From: Miscanthus floridulus
Taxonomy: Eukaryota > Streptophyta > Magnoliopsida > Poales > Poaceae
Direction of reading: 5' to 3'
Length of the DNA: 64,000 nucleotides
Assembly: GCF_019320115.1 (NCBI RefSeq)
Contig: NC_089588.1
Location: forward strand, 119,255,591-119,319,590
This document shows positions 9,596-23,308 of this stretch, in pieces. A program made the translations under genes and the position numbers. Position 1 is the stretch's first letter; each line of letters starts with the position of its first letter. The notes beneath the pieces are model-generated. The model saw only the letters and a program-made list of their open reading frames with translations, made no database searches and had not been told where the DNA came from.

Positions 9596-12297
9596 AATAA
9601 ATATTTCTAGAAAATAAGAAATCAAAGTTATGCTTTGGAGACTTGAATTTCAAGTGTAGTTATTTAATTAATTTTAAGCACTGACTCGTTCCATTTTATA
9701 GATATATGGTTTTTATTTTTTATAGATATATGTAGTGGTGTAAAAGCTAGATGGCTGCCCCGAGAGACAATATGGATGAAGAAATGATGGATATTATCAA
9801 CACCGGCACTCAATTTGTCGATGGTGACCAGCAGGATGTAGATGACGGAAGTCAATACCTGGCTCTTGAAAATAAGCAAGAAAATATTGTGCAAGAAAAT
9901 ACTGGTGAGGTATATATATATATATATTTGAATATCTATCATCTATTATGTGCACACATGATATTTATTTTTTTCTTTTTTTATACGTAGCCCTCTGGAT
10001 CGACGACCACAACGGCAAAAAGCAAAAATATTCGAGGCTCGAAAAAGCCATTGGAGGGGCGCTACATAATATCGGAATTCAATATCGAGACAGGCGAACC
10101 ACTTGGTCCACATGCAAGGAAATTCGTGCAACACTGTGGGTACCTTGTAAGGGACAGACTTCCGATCAGTGCCCGTGAATGCAAGCAAAAGATCAACAAG
10201 CCTCATGTTAGTTTTATCTCTGATCTTGATAAGAATTTAATTTGGGATGATATCCTTCAACATTTCACGTTGCAAGCGGTTGATTATGATGATATCAACG
10301 ATGATGAATTGAAGGAGCTAGTTCGAAAGTGGGCTACGAAGAAGATGGCCACACAATTCTAGACTTGGAAGAAATCCCTGTACACGAAATACATCAAGAA
10401 GAACCTAACGCCCAATTTCAATACTAGGGGCCCGCTCACGAAGTTGAGGCCCTACTGAAATGATTTTGTATAGTATAAGACATCGGAAGAGGGTGAGGAA
10501 TGGGTGAGAAGGAACCAAGAGAATGCCTGACAGAAGGTATACCACCATGGCATGGGATCAAGTGGCTACGCGACTGCCATTCCTAAGTGGGAAAAAATGG
10601 AAGCGGACATTCTTCCCAAGGGTATCACACCAGAATCACTCAATTGGCCCAAACGGGCGAAGAATTGGTTTTTCGCTCATGGGGGAAGACTGGACCAAGA
10701 GACCAGGAAGCTAGTTCATGGCCCAAAACTCGAAAGAGCAACACAAAGATTTTCTTATGTCCTACAAGCTAAAGCTATTGGTGCGTTCGGGCCCAATAGG
10801 GAGAAGGATGAACTGACGTATGCCCTCGGGACTGCTGAACACAATGGTCGAACGAGAGCTTTAGGATGGAGCATTTCTTGGGAGCATGGTTTCCCTAACG
10901 ACAGAGATACCTACAGAAGCCGATAGAGAAGGAAGGATGAGGAAGCAACGTGGATCAGTAGGTTGGAGGAATATGTTCGTGAGTCACGGGAGGCGTTGCT
11001 TCAAGCACAGGAGCGCGAAAAAGACATGCAAACTAGAATGTATGAGGAAATCATAAAGCAAGTGCAAATAGCAATGAGTGCCCAAAGGCAGGCATCAGAT
11101 CTAGGAATCAACATTAATATTAGCCCCCTGATCAGTTGAAAAGCAGCTGCGCTTCCACGGAGTTGCCAAATCAAGATGACGCAATGCTACGTTTCTCCGT
11201 GGATGACATCACTGCACCATTTACATCATGTGAGCTACATATTCTAAAAGGGAATGCCACAATCATGGTGGCTCTCGATGTTTTTTCTCCTCTAGATCCT
11301 ACCATGACACCAAGAATCCATGGGGCAATAATATCACCTGGATATGTTCGCGTCTCATATGATAGAGTTAACAAAGGTTTTAGTGATCTGGCTCTTGACA
11401 TTCCAGGAGGTGATGGGGAGAAGACTCTAGGAGAAGCAGAGAAGACATTCATACTATGGCGCAAGCGCTACATCATTATTCTCGGGGTCTCTAGTCCACC
11501 GCCGTTTCCTCAACTGCCAGACAATAGGTGCGGACAAAAGTGAACGAAACAATTTTTTTACTAATTTTCTATTGACATGCATGATTAATAATAAAAATTT
11601 CTTATACCTAATTATTATTTTTTGTACTCACACAGCAGGGCCTCCGCCAACCTAAGTCCAATTATTCAATCTCCAGATCATCATAGTGCTCCGGACAATG
11701 ATTATGCAACACCGCCACCGCCGCCACCTCCAATGAGGTCTCCAATGGCTGCCCCGCCTCCCTTGATGACCAAGAAGCAGCCAGCTCTTAAGAGGTCCGC
11801 CCCGCAAACAAAGCCGTTGGCCCACCAGTCAACAAAGAAGAAAGCCTCCTCTAATTCAGTTATTCCCTAAAAATTGTCTTACGAGAAAAGTGAAAAGGAA
11901 TTAAATGCTGCAGTACAAAAAGATGTGAATAGTTTCTTCAATAAAATAAGAAAGCAACGAAAAGCGAGGGAGAATCCAGAGAAACCGGACTTCTACCTAC
12001 CTCCAGATCTTCTAAGAAAGAAGGTGGACCAGAAAAAATAGGAATCTCAAAAGACCCTGCCAAAATCGGACTACAATGGCTTCCCCGCCTCCCTTGATGA
12101 CCTCCTAGTAAGCAAATAATTTGGTCTCTCTAGCAACTATATATACCCCGATCTCTTAACTGCAACAATTATTAAAGACCAAATTAATTTTTTATTTTAT
12201 TGGGCGCAGTGTTTGGAAAAGTTTTATTGAGGAACACCACATGAAACATTGCAAAGCGCCACTGGATGTAATCGCACACAAAGTAAGTACTAGCTAC

Positions 12298-12415
<118 letters not shown>

Positions 12416-12638
12416 CAATTAACACCATGCATGCTTTCAATTCAAAGGATCTTTTTTCTCGTAAAAGTGGGTTCTGAGGCAAGAACAGGAGACCAACTAC
12501 TGCGGATACTATATTTGCGAGTTCATCATGGCGTACTCAAAAAGAACTCCTGAAGAGATCCTCAAAGTACGTTATATAAATATATTCATATATTCACAAT
12601 TTCTTTTATTGCTCACATATATAAGTAATCACGTGACC

Positions 12639-12710
<72 letters not shown>
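12639..12710. repeat. Compound (CA)n(TA)n microsatellite
   Basis: About 18 CA units pass directly into about 17 TA units, in the last intron of the same gene. Confidence 0.97.
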
Positions 12711-12714
<4 letters not shown>

Positions 12715-13164
12715 CTTTTCCTTTAACTTTTATTGAAAACTCTATGGTTGAAGGAAAAAGTCATATGATGTGACCAACTGGAAGCAATTCAAGAGACCAT
12801 AGCAGGATTTCTTAATGACCAGGTCTTAAACCCCGCCGGCGAGTTCTACAATGACATGAACGAAACATGGAAGCCAAACTAGATGGAGTGAATTTGTTAT
12901 CCCAAGGATACGATAGAATATACAATGCAAGCTTTATTTGTAATATATATATACACATATTATATGTACATAAAATAACGTACAATATATGTATATGCAT
13001 GTAATATATACGTTAGTTTCATACTTTAGTTTGTACAAAATGTTCAAACATTATAAGCATATAGAATACGTATATTATTAGCAGCGTAGAATGCGTATTC
13101 GAAAACCTATTCGAAAACCAAAACAAATCATCAATTGAAAATAGAAACCAAAAAAATAAAAAAA

Positions 13165-13389
13165 ACTTTAGTCCCGGTTGGTAATACCAACCGGGACTAA
13201 AGGGTCGGCCCATGTGGCCAGGCCAGAAGGCCTCTTTAGCCCTGGTTGGTATTACCAAGGACCTTTAGTCCCGGGCGAGAAACCGGGACTAAAAGAGGGG
13301 CCCTTTAGTCCCGGATTCGTGCTCCCGGTTGGGAAACCGGGACTGAAAGGGTTTCCCAACCAGGAGTACAGCTTGTTTCTGTACTAGTG
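13165..13389. repeat. CACTA-1 right subterminal palindromes
   Basis: Inverted copies of TTTAGTCCCGGTTGG, with CCCGGGCGAGAAACCGGGAC variants, end at the terminal TAGTG. They are less dense than on the left side. The preceding 12883-13164 is AT-rich and empty. Confidence 0.88.
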
Positions 13390-15040
13390 AAGAAGGAAAG
13401 GTTGATCGGTAATTTAAGGTGGAATATGTCGGTTTTGCTCCAGACAGTTCCAAATGTGCGGCTAAGTAGCCGATGATATAAGGCTATCGACTAAAGAGTC
13501 GATATCCAACACATGTTCATGATGCAAAGAGAATAAATAAACATGTTGGCAATTATCAGATATTTAAATGTACAGATCTTAATAGCCGATGATCATGAGA
13601 GCATGTAAAGGTATAATGGATAAGCATCTATATTAGTTGAGAAACATACTAGCTTTTGACCAAGATAAGAACAAGACAAACGTATAAATAGCCAATATAT
13701 TTTCAATAAGCAGGCTATCGACTAAAATAGCCGATTCCAGTGAAAGTGGGCTCATAACATCCAAGCACTCAACCATTAAACATGAACAGATCCATAAACC
13801 TATCGAATATAACCTATTATCTATAACAGTGGAGTTCGACTGGATCGTTGACAGCCATAATAAAGATGACAGATTAAACCTTCAAAGAATATGACTCCAT
13901 TCACACTCAACGCGATCGTTAAAGCATGTTATGATCGTGAAAGCACGAGTGATCGGCTAAATAGCCGATGCGAAGTAGTTCTAGACCAAATTTCATCAAC
14001 TAACAAGCTTATTTAGGATCAAACACGCCTTGACCACATGCTATCTTTGATCAAGATTGGGACAAAACGACTAATCTAGCCGAAACCATCGTAAAAGTGG
14101 GATGTGAACAGGATAAAGCAATAACACGGTAGTTTAAAGAGATATAAAGCCTCTAGTTGTATGCTATGTTGTTACAAATCAGGTAAGGGGTGATGTTGTT
14201 ACAAATAGTAAGAATACTAATTATAACAAGATCGATAACTAGCAAATATATTAAAAAACAGCAAGAAAACCCTACCAATCTTAATAGATTTAACCTATAA
14301 CTAATTCGTATCAAAATTTGTACGAGATCAAGCCGGACCAATGCAACCCAACAAATTTTGGTACGAATCGAAGGGTAACTTGTATCACAAATTGTACGAG
14401 ATCAAGCCGGACCGATGCAACCTTACAATTACTGATTAAAGTTGATAACTAACTTATACAAAGCTTACAAGAGGTCGGCCGGACCGATGCAGCCTTATAA
14501 ACGAAGTATAAGTCATGACGGATACTCACAGACAAACCGGAGGTCGGACCTCACCGTTGCAGCCCTGCTTGCCCGAAGAACTCATCGAGATCTACTCTAC
14601 TCCTACTCCTAAGGAGTGGCATATGCATGTACTTCCTCTTGTTGAGCTTATCTTTGCTAGCTTGCATCTTCACCACGTCGGCAACCTAGCTAGAGTCATG
14701 TACGTACACCATCCAAACTAAGGCAAGTAACCTGATACATATGGAGTCCCCTTTATTTTTTTCTTCACGCACGTGTAAACCAGCTGACAATCCCAACTGC
14801 CCTTATCCTCACGTCAAGAGATCTCGGATGTTACGCTTCCCAAAATATATTAAACAATATTTTCTGGCTGGTGAAAAACTCCTAGACGTCAAGCATTTCC
14901 AAACACGTCTCTGAATATATTAAAGAATATTTCTCGGACGGCTTGTAAATATCTTCAGTTAAGAGCTCTTGCTTTTGACTTCATCGGCCGATCTCTCCCT
15001 TTCCAAGCAAGGCTTTCCAAATTTTGGTGTAAACACAAAC

Positions 15041-16667
15041 ATTCTAAAAAATAAAAGTTTGGTTTGGAACTTTGAAGAAAGATAAGAAGGAATTGACTTA
15101 ACTTCAGCTACTGTATACATGCTAGCCCAAAGTCAAGCAAAAAAATTAAAAAGCATGCATTCAAGTGAGGTCATTTGAAAAAATTGAAAAATTAAATTTC
15201 AAATGCTAAGAACCAAAAATGTATAATTAGCACCGTAAATGATCTCAAATAAAAGTTTGGTTTGAAAGTTTGAAGCAAGATAAGGATTGCTTGACTTATG
15301 TTCAACTAAGCAAAAAAATTAAAAAGCACATATTCAAGCGAGGTCTCTTGAAAAAATGTAAATTTAAACTTCAGATAATGAGAACTTAAAACATATAAAT
15401 AAGCCCCTAAACGATCTCGAATAAAAATGTTCGTTAACTACAAAGTTTTAGATCTTATTGGGTTCAACACATTTTACAAAGTTTGACTTCATCTGTCTTC
15501 ATTTGAAAAGGTTATGAATTTATTGCTCAGCAGTAATTCGAATTTCAAGGATGATTGCATATGAAATCGTTGATGGAGATGTGATTTCTAGTGGTGAGTG
15601 ATTTGGGAGCTACAATGCAGCAAAAAAATTCTAGAGATGGTTTACTTACTATATGAACCGCCTTGTTGTTGAGGTCCCAATCCAACCTGTCACTCTTGTT
15701 AGAGGTCTCTTTGTTGCTTTGTTGTGTTGTTGTGGGCTTATCTTCTTTTTAATATAATCAGCTCTCCTGCTTGATTTGTTTCAAAAAACTATATGAACCG
15801 CCTCTCAACAACTATGTAGCACTGCCAGTGCTTTCACACGTGATTCTCCTATAATATTGCCTCAATTTCATGTTTGTCTACCTGTTCACCACGAACGGGG
15901 ATTTTTTTAGGAGGTGGCTAGATCTGGAACTAGTGTGTGTGTGACATAAAGGAGAAAAGAAAATATGTCCTTATTTGTTTGTAAAAGTAAGGAAAGAGAT
16001 TTCGAGCAGCAACACTAACTAAAAGCTAGTACATGTCACAACATATGGGTGTCCACTTTATTGAAATCTTGGAAACGACAATGCTTGAAGCTATTCAAAT
16101 TACTGGTTTTGGTGAAAGTACCCCATAATTTCCAAATACTCAATTCCTATATCAGCCATAGTCCCGTCAAAGTAGTCCAAATTTCAATTTGCAGTCACAA
16201 GATAAGTAATCACTAGAAAAAACACCATAAAACATGCATCCTTCGTCTTGGCCTTGTCCATTTACAAGGCATCAAGTACCAACCGCACCTCTTTTATTTA
16301 TTCGTGGATATCTCTTGCTATACTATTAACTTCCAAAACACTGACGCTTGGTAACTATATGTCAAATAAGAAAAGGGAGTAGGTCTGTAGATGTCAGCGC
16401 GATCTAGGATACATTTTGGAGAGCAGGTCGGGTCTGCATGCACATATTGTTCATATTCTTATTGCACGGAAGTCCAGATTCGGTGTTCCACATGAGGCAT
16501 CCAGCATTTGTTCACAAGTTGTTAGTATGTAATTTTAGGCAGCTTGGACAGTTCGATTTTGGAGTTTAGACTTTAGACCATGGATCGGCACCGTACACCT
16601 AATCTTTGGAATTGTCGGTTCCTAATGTTTAGCTTTGCTCGCATTTTCTGATACAAGAACTCACACA
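15041..16667. repeat. AT-rich intergenic DNA with a tandem pair
   Basis: 15048-15240 and 15245-15430 are two diverged copies of one unit, each with AATAAAAGTTTGGTTTG, a GCAAAAAAATTAAAAAGCA block, a TTCAAG..GAGGTC block and an AAATTTAAA-type stretch. The remainder has no gene. At 16385-16620 there is weak similarity to the 1600-2600 region (GATCTAGGATA, TTAGTATGTAATT..AGGCAGCTTGGACAG). Confidence 0.6.
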
Positions 16668-16670
16668 TAT

Positions 16671-17905
16671 CACTACCGGACACTGTGTAGTTACCGAGTG
16701 CCCCGACAATTACCGAGTGTCAAAAGTCGGGGCACTCGGAAAACATTACTTACCGAGTGCCAACACTCGAAAAACATAAACACCCGGTAGTAGACCGCTT
16801 TACCGAGTCAGCACACTCGGTAACTTAAGACACTCGTTAAAACTACAAGTTTACTGAAGGGGCGCACTCGGTAAAAACAGCCACTCGGTATTGAGGTGCC
16901 ACGTCACCTAGGATAGCAACCGTGCGCCAAACGGCGTCACGGCATGACATGTTTACCGAGTGTTATGAGCATACACTCGGCAAACATCACGGTAACAACA
17001 ACTCCGCCCATCAAGCGCTCATAGCAAATAAAAAAGACCGAAAATGTTTACCGAGTGTCACACTCGGTAATAATAAAGTTTTACCGAGTGTAAGTGCACA
17101 ACACTCGGTAAACACTATCTTTTACCGAGTGTATTGGCGCAACACTCGGTAAAATTCAACCAAATTTCTTGTTTTTCCCTTCATTCTTTTTCCTCTATCC
17201 ACATATGATATTTAGTACTCCATTCCAAAATATGGTGTTTATTTCGATTTATTTACTATATTTCACAAAATTTTCATTCTTTATGAAAATTAGGTACATA
17301 TCGTGTAAATTTAATTGTAATAATTAAAATCGAACTCGATAAATCACGAGATTGGAAGAATTAACATTGAAGCATACATCTATGTTATAGAAAAATTTTC
17401 ATAACGTTTCGGAAGTATATTTACATTCGTCGCTGCCGAACCGGTACATCTTCCAAAGAGACACTAAACATTAACAATGACGAGTAGGATTTCTATTAAG
17501 AGTGAAATTCAACATTATGATTTGAACTTGGAATTTTTTAGATAGTAAATAGATGACATGAAATAGTTCATGTGAAAGTTTGGTGAATTTTAGGATTAAA
17601 TTGGCATTTTTTCTTTTTAGTTTTGCATGAAATGATGGATACTTTTACCGAGTGTGACCTCAAACACTCGGTAAAGGTTAGCCACGGCCCACCTGTCTGC
17701 CACAGTGGGCTGCCATGCTTCTGTTTACCGAGTGCCGTAGATCTGGGCACTCGGTAAACATGTACCAGGCCACGGTGCTTCTGTTTACCGAGTGCCATAG
17801 ATCTGGGCACTCGGTAAACATGTACCAGGCCCACATGTCATTGGGCTGCGGTGCTTGAGTTTACCGAGTGCCGTATATCTAGGCACTCGGTAAACAGAAG
17901 CATTC
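16671..17905. repeat. CACTA-2 left subterminal palindromes
   Basis: More than a dozen TTTACCGAGTG / CACTCGGTAAA motifs, mostly as inverted pairs 5-20 bp apart. They run from the terminus to 17640-17900, with an AT-rich gap at 17160-17640. These are expected transposase-binding sites. A 65-bp block with CCGTAGATCTGGGCACTCGG is tandemly repeated at 17720-17890. Confidence 0.92.
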
Positions 17906-18640
17906 AACACTTACCCGTTTCTCCCTCAGATCGTGCACAGACACACACACACCGCACACGCCTCCCCACCGCCGCGGCCGCCTCCTCCCCTCCACCACCG
18001 CCGCCACTGGGCGGTCCCCCACAGCCGCCGCCACCGGAGAGACGGAGAGAGAGACAGCGGCACCGGCGCACCGGACGACGATCCCCTCCGCCGACGCCGC
18101 CCCGTGCTCCCTCCTTCGCTCCCATTCCCGCGAGGTGGGGTGGGGTGGGCCCCAGCAGCAGCGGCGACGGCGAGCACTCTCTCCCCTCCCCTGACCGCGG
18201 CCTCCCCTTCCGTACGTGCTCCCGCCGCACCGGTGGCGACAAGGGACCCCTGCCTGCTCCCGTCGACGCCAGGTACCTGCCCTGTTGCCCACCTCTCCCC
18301 TCTGTCTGGTGGCGCCGTGATGCGATGGAATGGAAATGGATGGATCCGTGCGGGACGGCCCCCGTTGCCTGCACTGGCCGCCGTTTTTGCTGCTCGGACT
18401 GAGCGCTCGGCGTCCACGGACCTTTGGGGATTGCTTGCGTGCTCGTCGCGCCCACATTCAGAATTGAATCAACCAACCAACATTATATATTATTCTGTTA
18501 AAACTAATTCCAAACAGATCTGGAAAAAAAATCTAAATGCATGTGACAGCGATGAAATGCGCGGTGATGTTCAACTAAACTACAGCCATGCGTGCTACCC
18601 CTTCACTCTAGCTAACCACAACTAATAAGGCGCCGGGGTT
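17906..18640 (+). promoter_or_regulatory. GC-rich leader of the CACTA-2 transposase
   Basis: A CACACA-rich then CCGCC-rich segment follows the left palindromes, the usual place for the promoter and noncoding first exon of a CACTA transposase transcript. The many long overlapping frames on both strands reflect composition only. The solo LTR sits downstream, so this leader is now 5 kb from the coding start. Confidence 0.5.
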
Positions 18641-18671
18641 GCAATAGTAATACTGCCACAGCCTACTAAAG

Positions 18672-21600
18672 TGTAACACCCTAATTTTTGCAACTTTGGA
18701 AATAGAGTTAAAAAGATTTAATTTGGAATTTTTGTGTGCATGAAAACATAGGAAAATAATTTTTTTCATTAATTTAAAATTTATCATAAGGTAGAAACAT
18801 GTTTGTTGCATTCATGCCGGTCGCACCTCATGTTTCTATGTGCAAAAGTGTGTGTTTTTTTATACGTTTAGGAGACCAATATCTATCTCTAGGAATTTTC
18901 CAGCTTCTTTCTGGAATTTAATTCCTGCCTCCTTCACCTTAATCTTTATGTTCAAAGTTCCCAACAATATTTTTATGAGCTCCAAATACTTTATTTGGGT
19001 TCATCATGTTCCAAAGTGTCTCTGAGAATTTTCCCCAAATTTTCGGAGGTCTCGGAGTATTTTTCGTGGCTTAAATATCAATTCTGGACTTTTCTGGAAT
19101 TATTTTATCCACGAAATTATTTAATTCCGAAAATAATAAATCTCTCATTTATCCCAACGCTCAAAGCCCATGTGCAATAATCCTGATAAATCCTAAAGGC
19201 CCATGCATTTATTTACTAATAGGCTTTAATGATTATTTAGGCCCATTAGTAAACGTGGAGGATGCAACATCAATTAGTACCATATTGCTAGTTGATGTAG
19301 ATGTGTGGAGTTTTTCTCCCAATAAATATGCACCAACCCCTTGGACAAAGCACACCAAAACTACCGTAAGGGGAGCCTCTAGTTTGGGAAATCCCTTGTG
19401 TAGTAAATTATATTTTTCTCCTCTTTCTCTCGCCGTCGCCCGTTGCCGTCGCTGTCGCCGTCGCCGCCGCGCTGCCCAGCCTGGCCATACTCTCCTTGGC
19501 AACAAGTAAGTCCGCCGCCGTCCCTGCCGTTCTCCAACTCGTGGCTACATCCTGTCGTTGCTCCGTGGCCATGCAATCTGCTACTCATTGCCGAGCCCTA
19601 AGGTATGTGTTCCAACTAGCCAGCAAGCCGTCATGCAGATGCCCTGCAAATCTTTCTAGCTGGACATCATGTTCATATATTCACCTCAGACACGACGGAA
19701 CAGAGGTGTTCGCTGGCCAGTTCCAACGATGTTTGCACGATGTCTTATGCGTTCTATCACCGCCTGAGCTTCTCTACAAAGATGGACGCCCAAGCCTAAC
19801 CAAAGCCCTTGCTGCCGATCTGGTGTCCGGTGCCCCGACGTCTACAAGTCACAAGTCATCAACATCATTGATCCACCAGCTGACGGGCACACCTACGTGA
19901 AGAGTCGTTCCTCCATCGTCGGGCATGCAGTGCAGGCTCCATCAAGCTGCCGAGAACCACCAACGTGAGCTCGCCGAGCCGCTGCCGTTCGTTGCCGGCG
20001 TGGAGTCCGACCGGCCTCCAACCAGAACGGCCACCACTGTTTCATCTGCCGCACGTACATCTGCCTCCGGAAATCAGCTTCTGCATGTCGCCGTTGCCTG
20101 CTATGCTGCACGCCGGCCATCTACCTCTGGGCACCAGCGTCGTCCTTGCCAGCTGCTACCATCCTCGAGCAAGCCAGGCTCATGCCTCTATTCTCGCCAT
20201 AGCAAGCACACATGCAGATGCATGCTTACGTGCAAATCTGCATATGAGCGGAGCACAACTGGCCACCGTTTACATGTGAGTATACTAGCTATCTACAAAT
20301 CATACACTCAATCGCCGTCTGCATCCGTATAATCTATTCCTAGAGAAGATCGCGATCATATTATTTGTTAGCAATTTTTAGTCCGCCTATTCCAGCTCCG
20401 TACAAGCTCAACACTTCTTTTTTGCTATATTTATCCAAGTACTGGACGTACTTTTCCTACTCACAAGCACTGATCTTAATTGGACGTGGCCTCATGTCAG
20501 TCCATCCAAATTACGTTAGATTTTTGTTGGCTTAATCTACGCACTAGTACTGATGTCTTCATGTGCTATACTTGTGAATTTTATAATATTAAATTGATTA
20601 ATGTTTATGCAAACATGTTTTTTTTTAAATAAAAGCAAAATAGGATAGTATCGATCTTTTGTAAGTAACTGTTAACTTGATTAACGTCAGATTAAATATG
20701 TTTTTGTTTAGGCTAAACATGGTCACATAAACTCATTTAGATGTTCTCACATGTTTCTTTTCTTTTGCAAAGATAAAGTTTAACTTGTTTAACAAATTAT
20801 GTGATAATATTTATATGATAAAATATGATTAACCTCAACTTGGTTTTTATATTAAAATATAATTTGTCCAATCTAAATTAATGCTACTCACATGGTTTTT
20901 CCTAATTAACATAAATCAAGCTTATAGTCTTCTCTTTTCTTTTATAAAACCCTGCAGTCGCTTCTTTACAACCGTAGTTCCGATTAGCGTGCTTCTCGCG
21001 TCTTTGTGTTCGTAGCGAGACGTAGATTTGTTTTACAAACTTTTCATCTTGATTTTATGATTGGTGTACTGTTCTAATTTAGATCTATTGTTTGCTTCGT
21101 GTATGATTGTATGGATGCTTGTGTGGTGCTTTATGATTACGTCCAGTCGGTGAGATATACGTGGTGATCAAGAAGAATAAGAACGTTGAAGATTAAAGCT
21201 TACCGAAGGATCGGTGTTTAAGGCAAGTATAGCATGGGATCTTCCTTGTCGCCTATTCATTGTTAATCATTTAATTCATACTGCATGTGTCTACCTTGAC
21301 TGCCATTAAGGAATTCCTAGTACTTTGTACCTCGTACCTTGATACCTTTGGGGTATTGCATTGGGTAGTATGATGCTAGTGCTCAATTAAAGACCATGAT
21401 CTTGTAACTTGACTAATGGTATATGCAATAAACATTTAAAAGATGCTTTTTAGCAACATGGAATAAGGGGGCTAGAGCATTGGGCTGTTTTTATGGTGCT
21501 CTAGATTCCTCTCCCTAAGGACTTATCTGTAAGTGATCATCCGGGACTTACAGTACAGCTGTGGGGGCTATATGGCTCTGGCTTTAGCTCAGTATGAGGA

Positions 21601-22488
21601 CCTTTTCTAGCTTGTTAGTGGTTACCTTTATTGGCGTAAGAATGGCTTGACGAATCGGATATAGGACAGCCTCTACTCTTATGTGTATAGCCGTGATGGA
21701 ATTGTGCCATTCGACAGGGGGGTTCCTACATCTGTTTGCCGAGTGAATCTAATGGCCCTAACTTGTTAGACGAACCTGTGAAAGGCTTCATAGTGAACCC
21801 TGCCGACCTTCCTTGGAAGTGGGTCAAGAGATTAGCTACCTCGGGCAAAAGGGTAAATCACGACTCACAGTGAAAGTGTACAACCTCTGCAGAGTGTAAA
21901 ACTGGTATATCAGCCGTGCTCACGGTCACGAGCGGCCTTGGAACCCTTACGGAATAGATGATGAACACCAATGATATGGATGATGAAGATGCTCGCTAAT
22001 GGTTAATTGTTTATGCTATTCATTATTCATGTTTACCTGATCATGTGTTTACATGGGCTTGTGGATAAACTTGTTGCCACCCAATTGCTAAAAGATGACT
22101 CATTAAAAGCTAATCGCAGTTAAACCAGTGTCAGCCTTTTGAGCCTCATGAACCCCATGTTATATTTGTTGAGTACGACATGTACTTACGCTTGCTTTAT
22201 TTTACACATATTTGGAAAATCCCGGATGGGTACCAGATTGCAAAAGTTTGGAGGAATTAGGCTTGTGATCAACCAGTCAGTTGTCCTTGTGGATTTGGAG
22301 TGTTCGCCTGAAGATTGGAGTTGTCTTTCCGCTATCTATACTCTGAGGTTATATTCTTTATACTAATACGTTATGTATTTAAGCATTGTCTTTTGATATT
22401 ACCATTATTTGTAGCTATATGTGAGATTTGACTTCCTGGGCTCACATATGGTGTGTATCTGGTTTTGTTCTTAAAACCGGGTGCTACA
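18672..22488 (+). mobile_element. Solo LTR, 3.8 kb, Ty3/gypsy
   Basis: Begins TGTAACACCCTAATTTTTG and ends CCGGGTGCTACA, with target duplication TAAAG at 18667-18671 and 22489-22493. Length 3,817 bp. TTTATAAAACCCTGCAG at 20941 looks like an LTR TATA box, so the plus strand is the likely sense. The segment at 21860-21960 (GTGTACAACCTCTGCAGAGT, then a CACGGTCACGAGCGGCC-like stretch) is familiar from long LTRs of Tekay/Del-type chromoviruses; that assignment is from memory. No internal domain is present. It lies in the intron or leader of the CACTA-2 transposase gene. Confidence 0.88.
20941..20958 (+). promoter_or_regulatory. Probable LTR TATA box
   Basis: TTTATAAAACCCTGCAG, followed by a CT-rich start region, inside the 3.8-kb LTR. 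It is the only good TATA motif near the expected U3/R boundary. Confidence 0.45.
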
Positions 22489-22493
22489 TAAAG

Positions 22494-23308
22494 CTAGCTA
22501 CAGATAAACTCTGCATGCACCAGAGAGACAGACACTTGGTATTTTGGCAGTAGAAACCCAGATGTAGAGGTAGTGATACTCCCAGTCTTATCCAGGCATC
22601 TGCAAACAAAAGCATTGCAAGCACACATCAGTGACAGGCGGTGGTGAAGCGTGGAGAGGGGGGTTGAAAATGTTTCAGTGTCAATATAGATAGATTGTGC
22701 TCCTTTTTTTTCTTCATTACAACAATTTGCTTCTGCAGCTTCTTATGTCTTTGCAAAAATCACTATTTAGATTTCCTATGCTTCCATATACACTATATGT
22801 TCTTCTTTGAACTTTATCCAGATTTGCAAACCATAAGACTTGAAGCAACATATAGCAGCCATGAACATTCTATTCATATCATTGAAACAAAGGGGATCAC
22901 CTCTTTGAGGCTCTGCCCGTGGTGACAGGAGCCCATGATAATGACACAAATCTTAGTTTGGTTGATCCATCAAAACATATAAGGTTCTGTATGTACGAGC
23001 ATCTCATCATCCAATCTAATCGGGTATATGGTTGAGACACGCTACAAAACCTGCTGATGCTCTACCTCAATCTTCGATAAATCTTGCTAGTGATGTTTGT
23101 GGCTACAAAAAAATTGGTTCCATGTATTCCTCCATCTACAAGTGACATAGCGGCCTTTCAACCTTAGGTAAAATCTCATCATCCAATCTAGCAAACATCT
23201 TCTATGTGAATCGACCAAGAACATGAATGTCTCTTTATCATCTCATATGGTTTTTCTCTAGCACTACTACTCTATTGCTCTAAACTGCAATATCGTCTAT
23301 ATGTTAGG
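22494..23308 (+). other. CACTA-2 intron or leader before TNP2
   Basis: Sequence of CACTA-2 resumes after the solo LTR. It has no ORF with support and no repeat. It ends in ATGTTAG directly before the GGATGGATGACC start, consistent with an intron acceptor. Confidence 0.45.

Noticed and set aside
17850..18625. Five overlapping ORFs of 160-230 codons on both strands
   Set aside because: GC-rich leader of CACTA-2; frames overlap, encode only Pro/Arg/Gly low complexity and have no domain.
18672..22488. A protein gene in the 3.8-kb insert
   Set aside because: ORFs are short and lack domains; the TG...CA ends with TAAAG duplications and LTR-type sequence identify a solo LTR.
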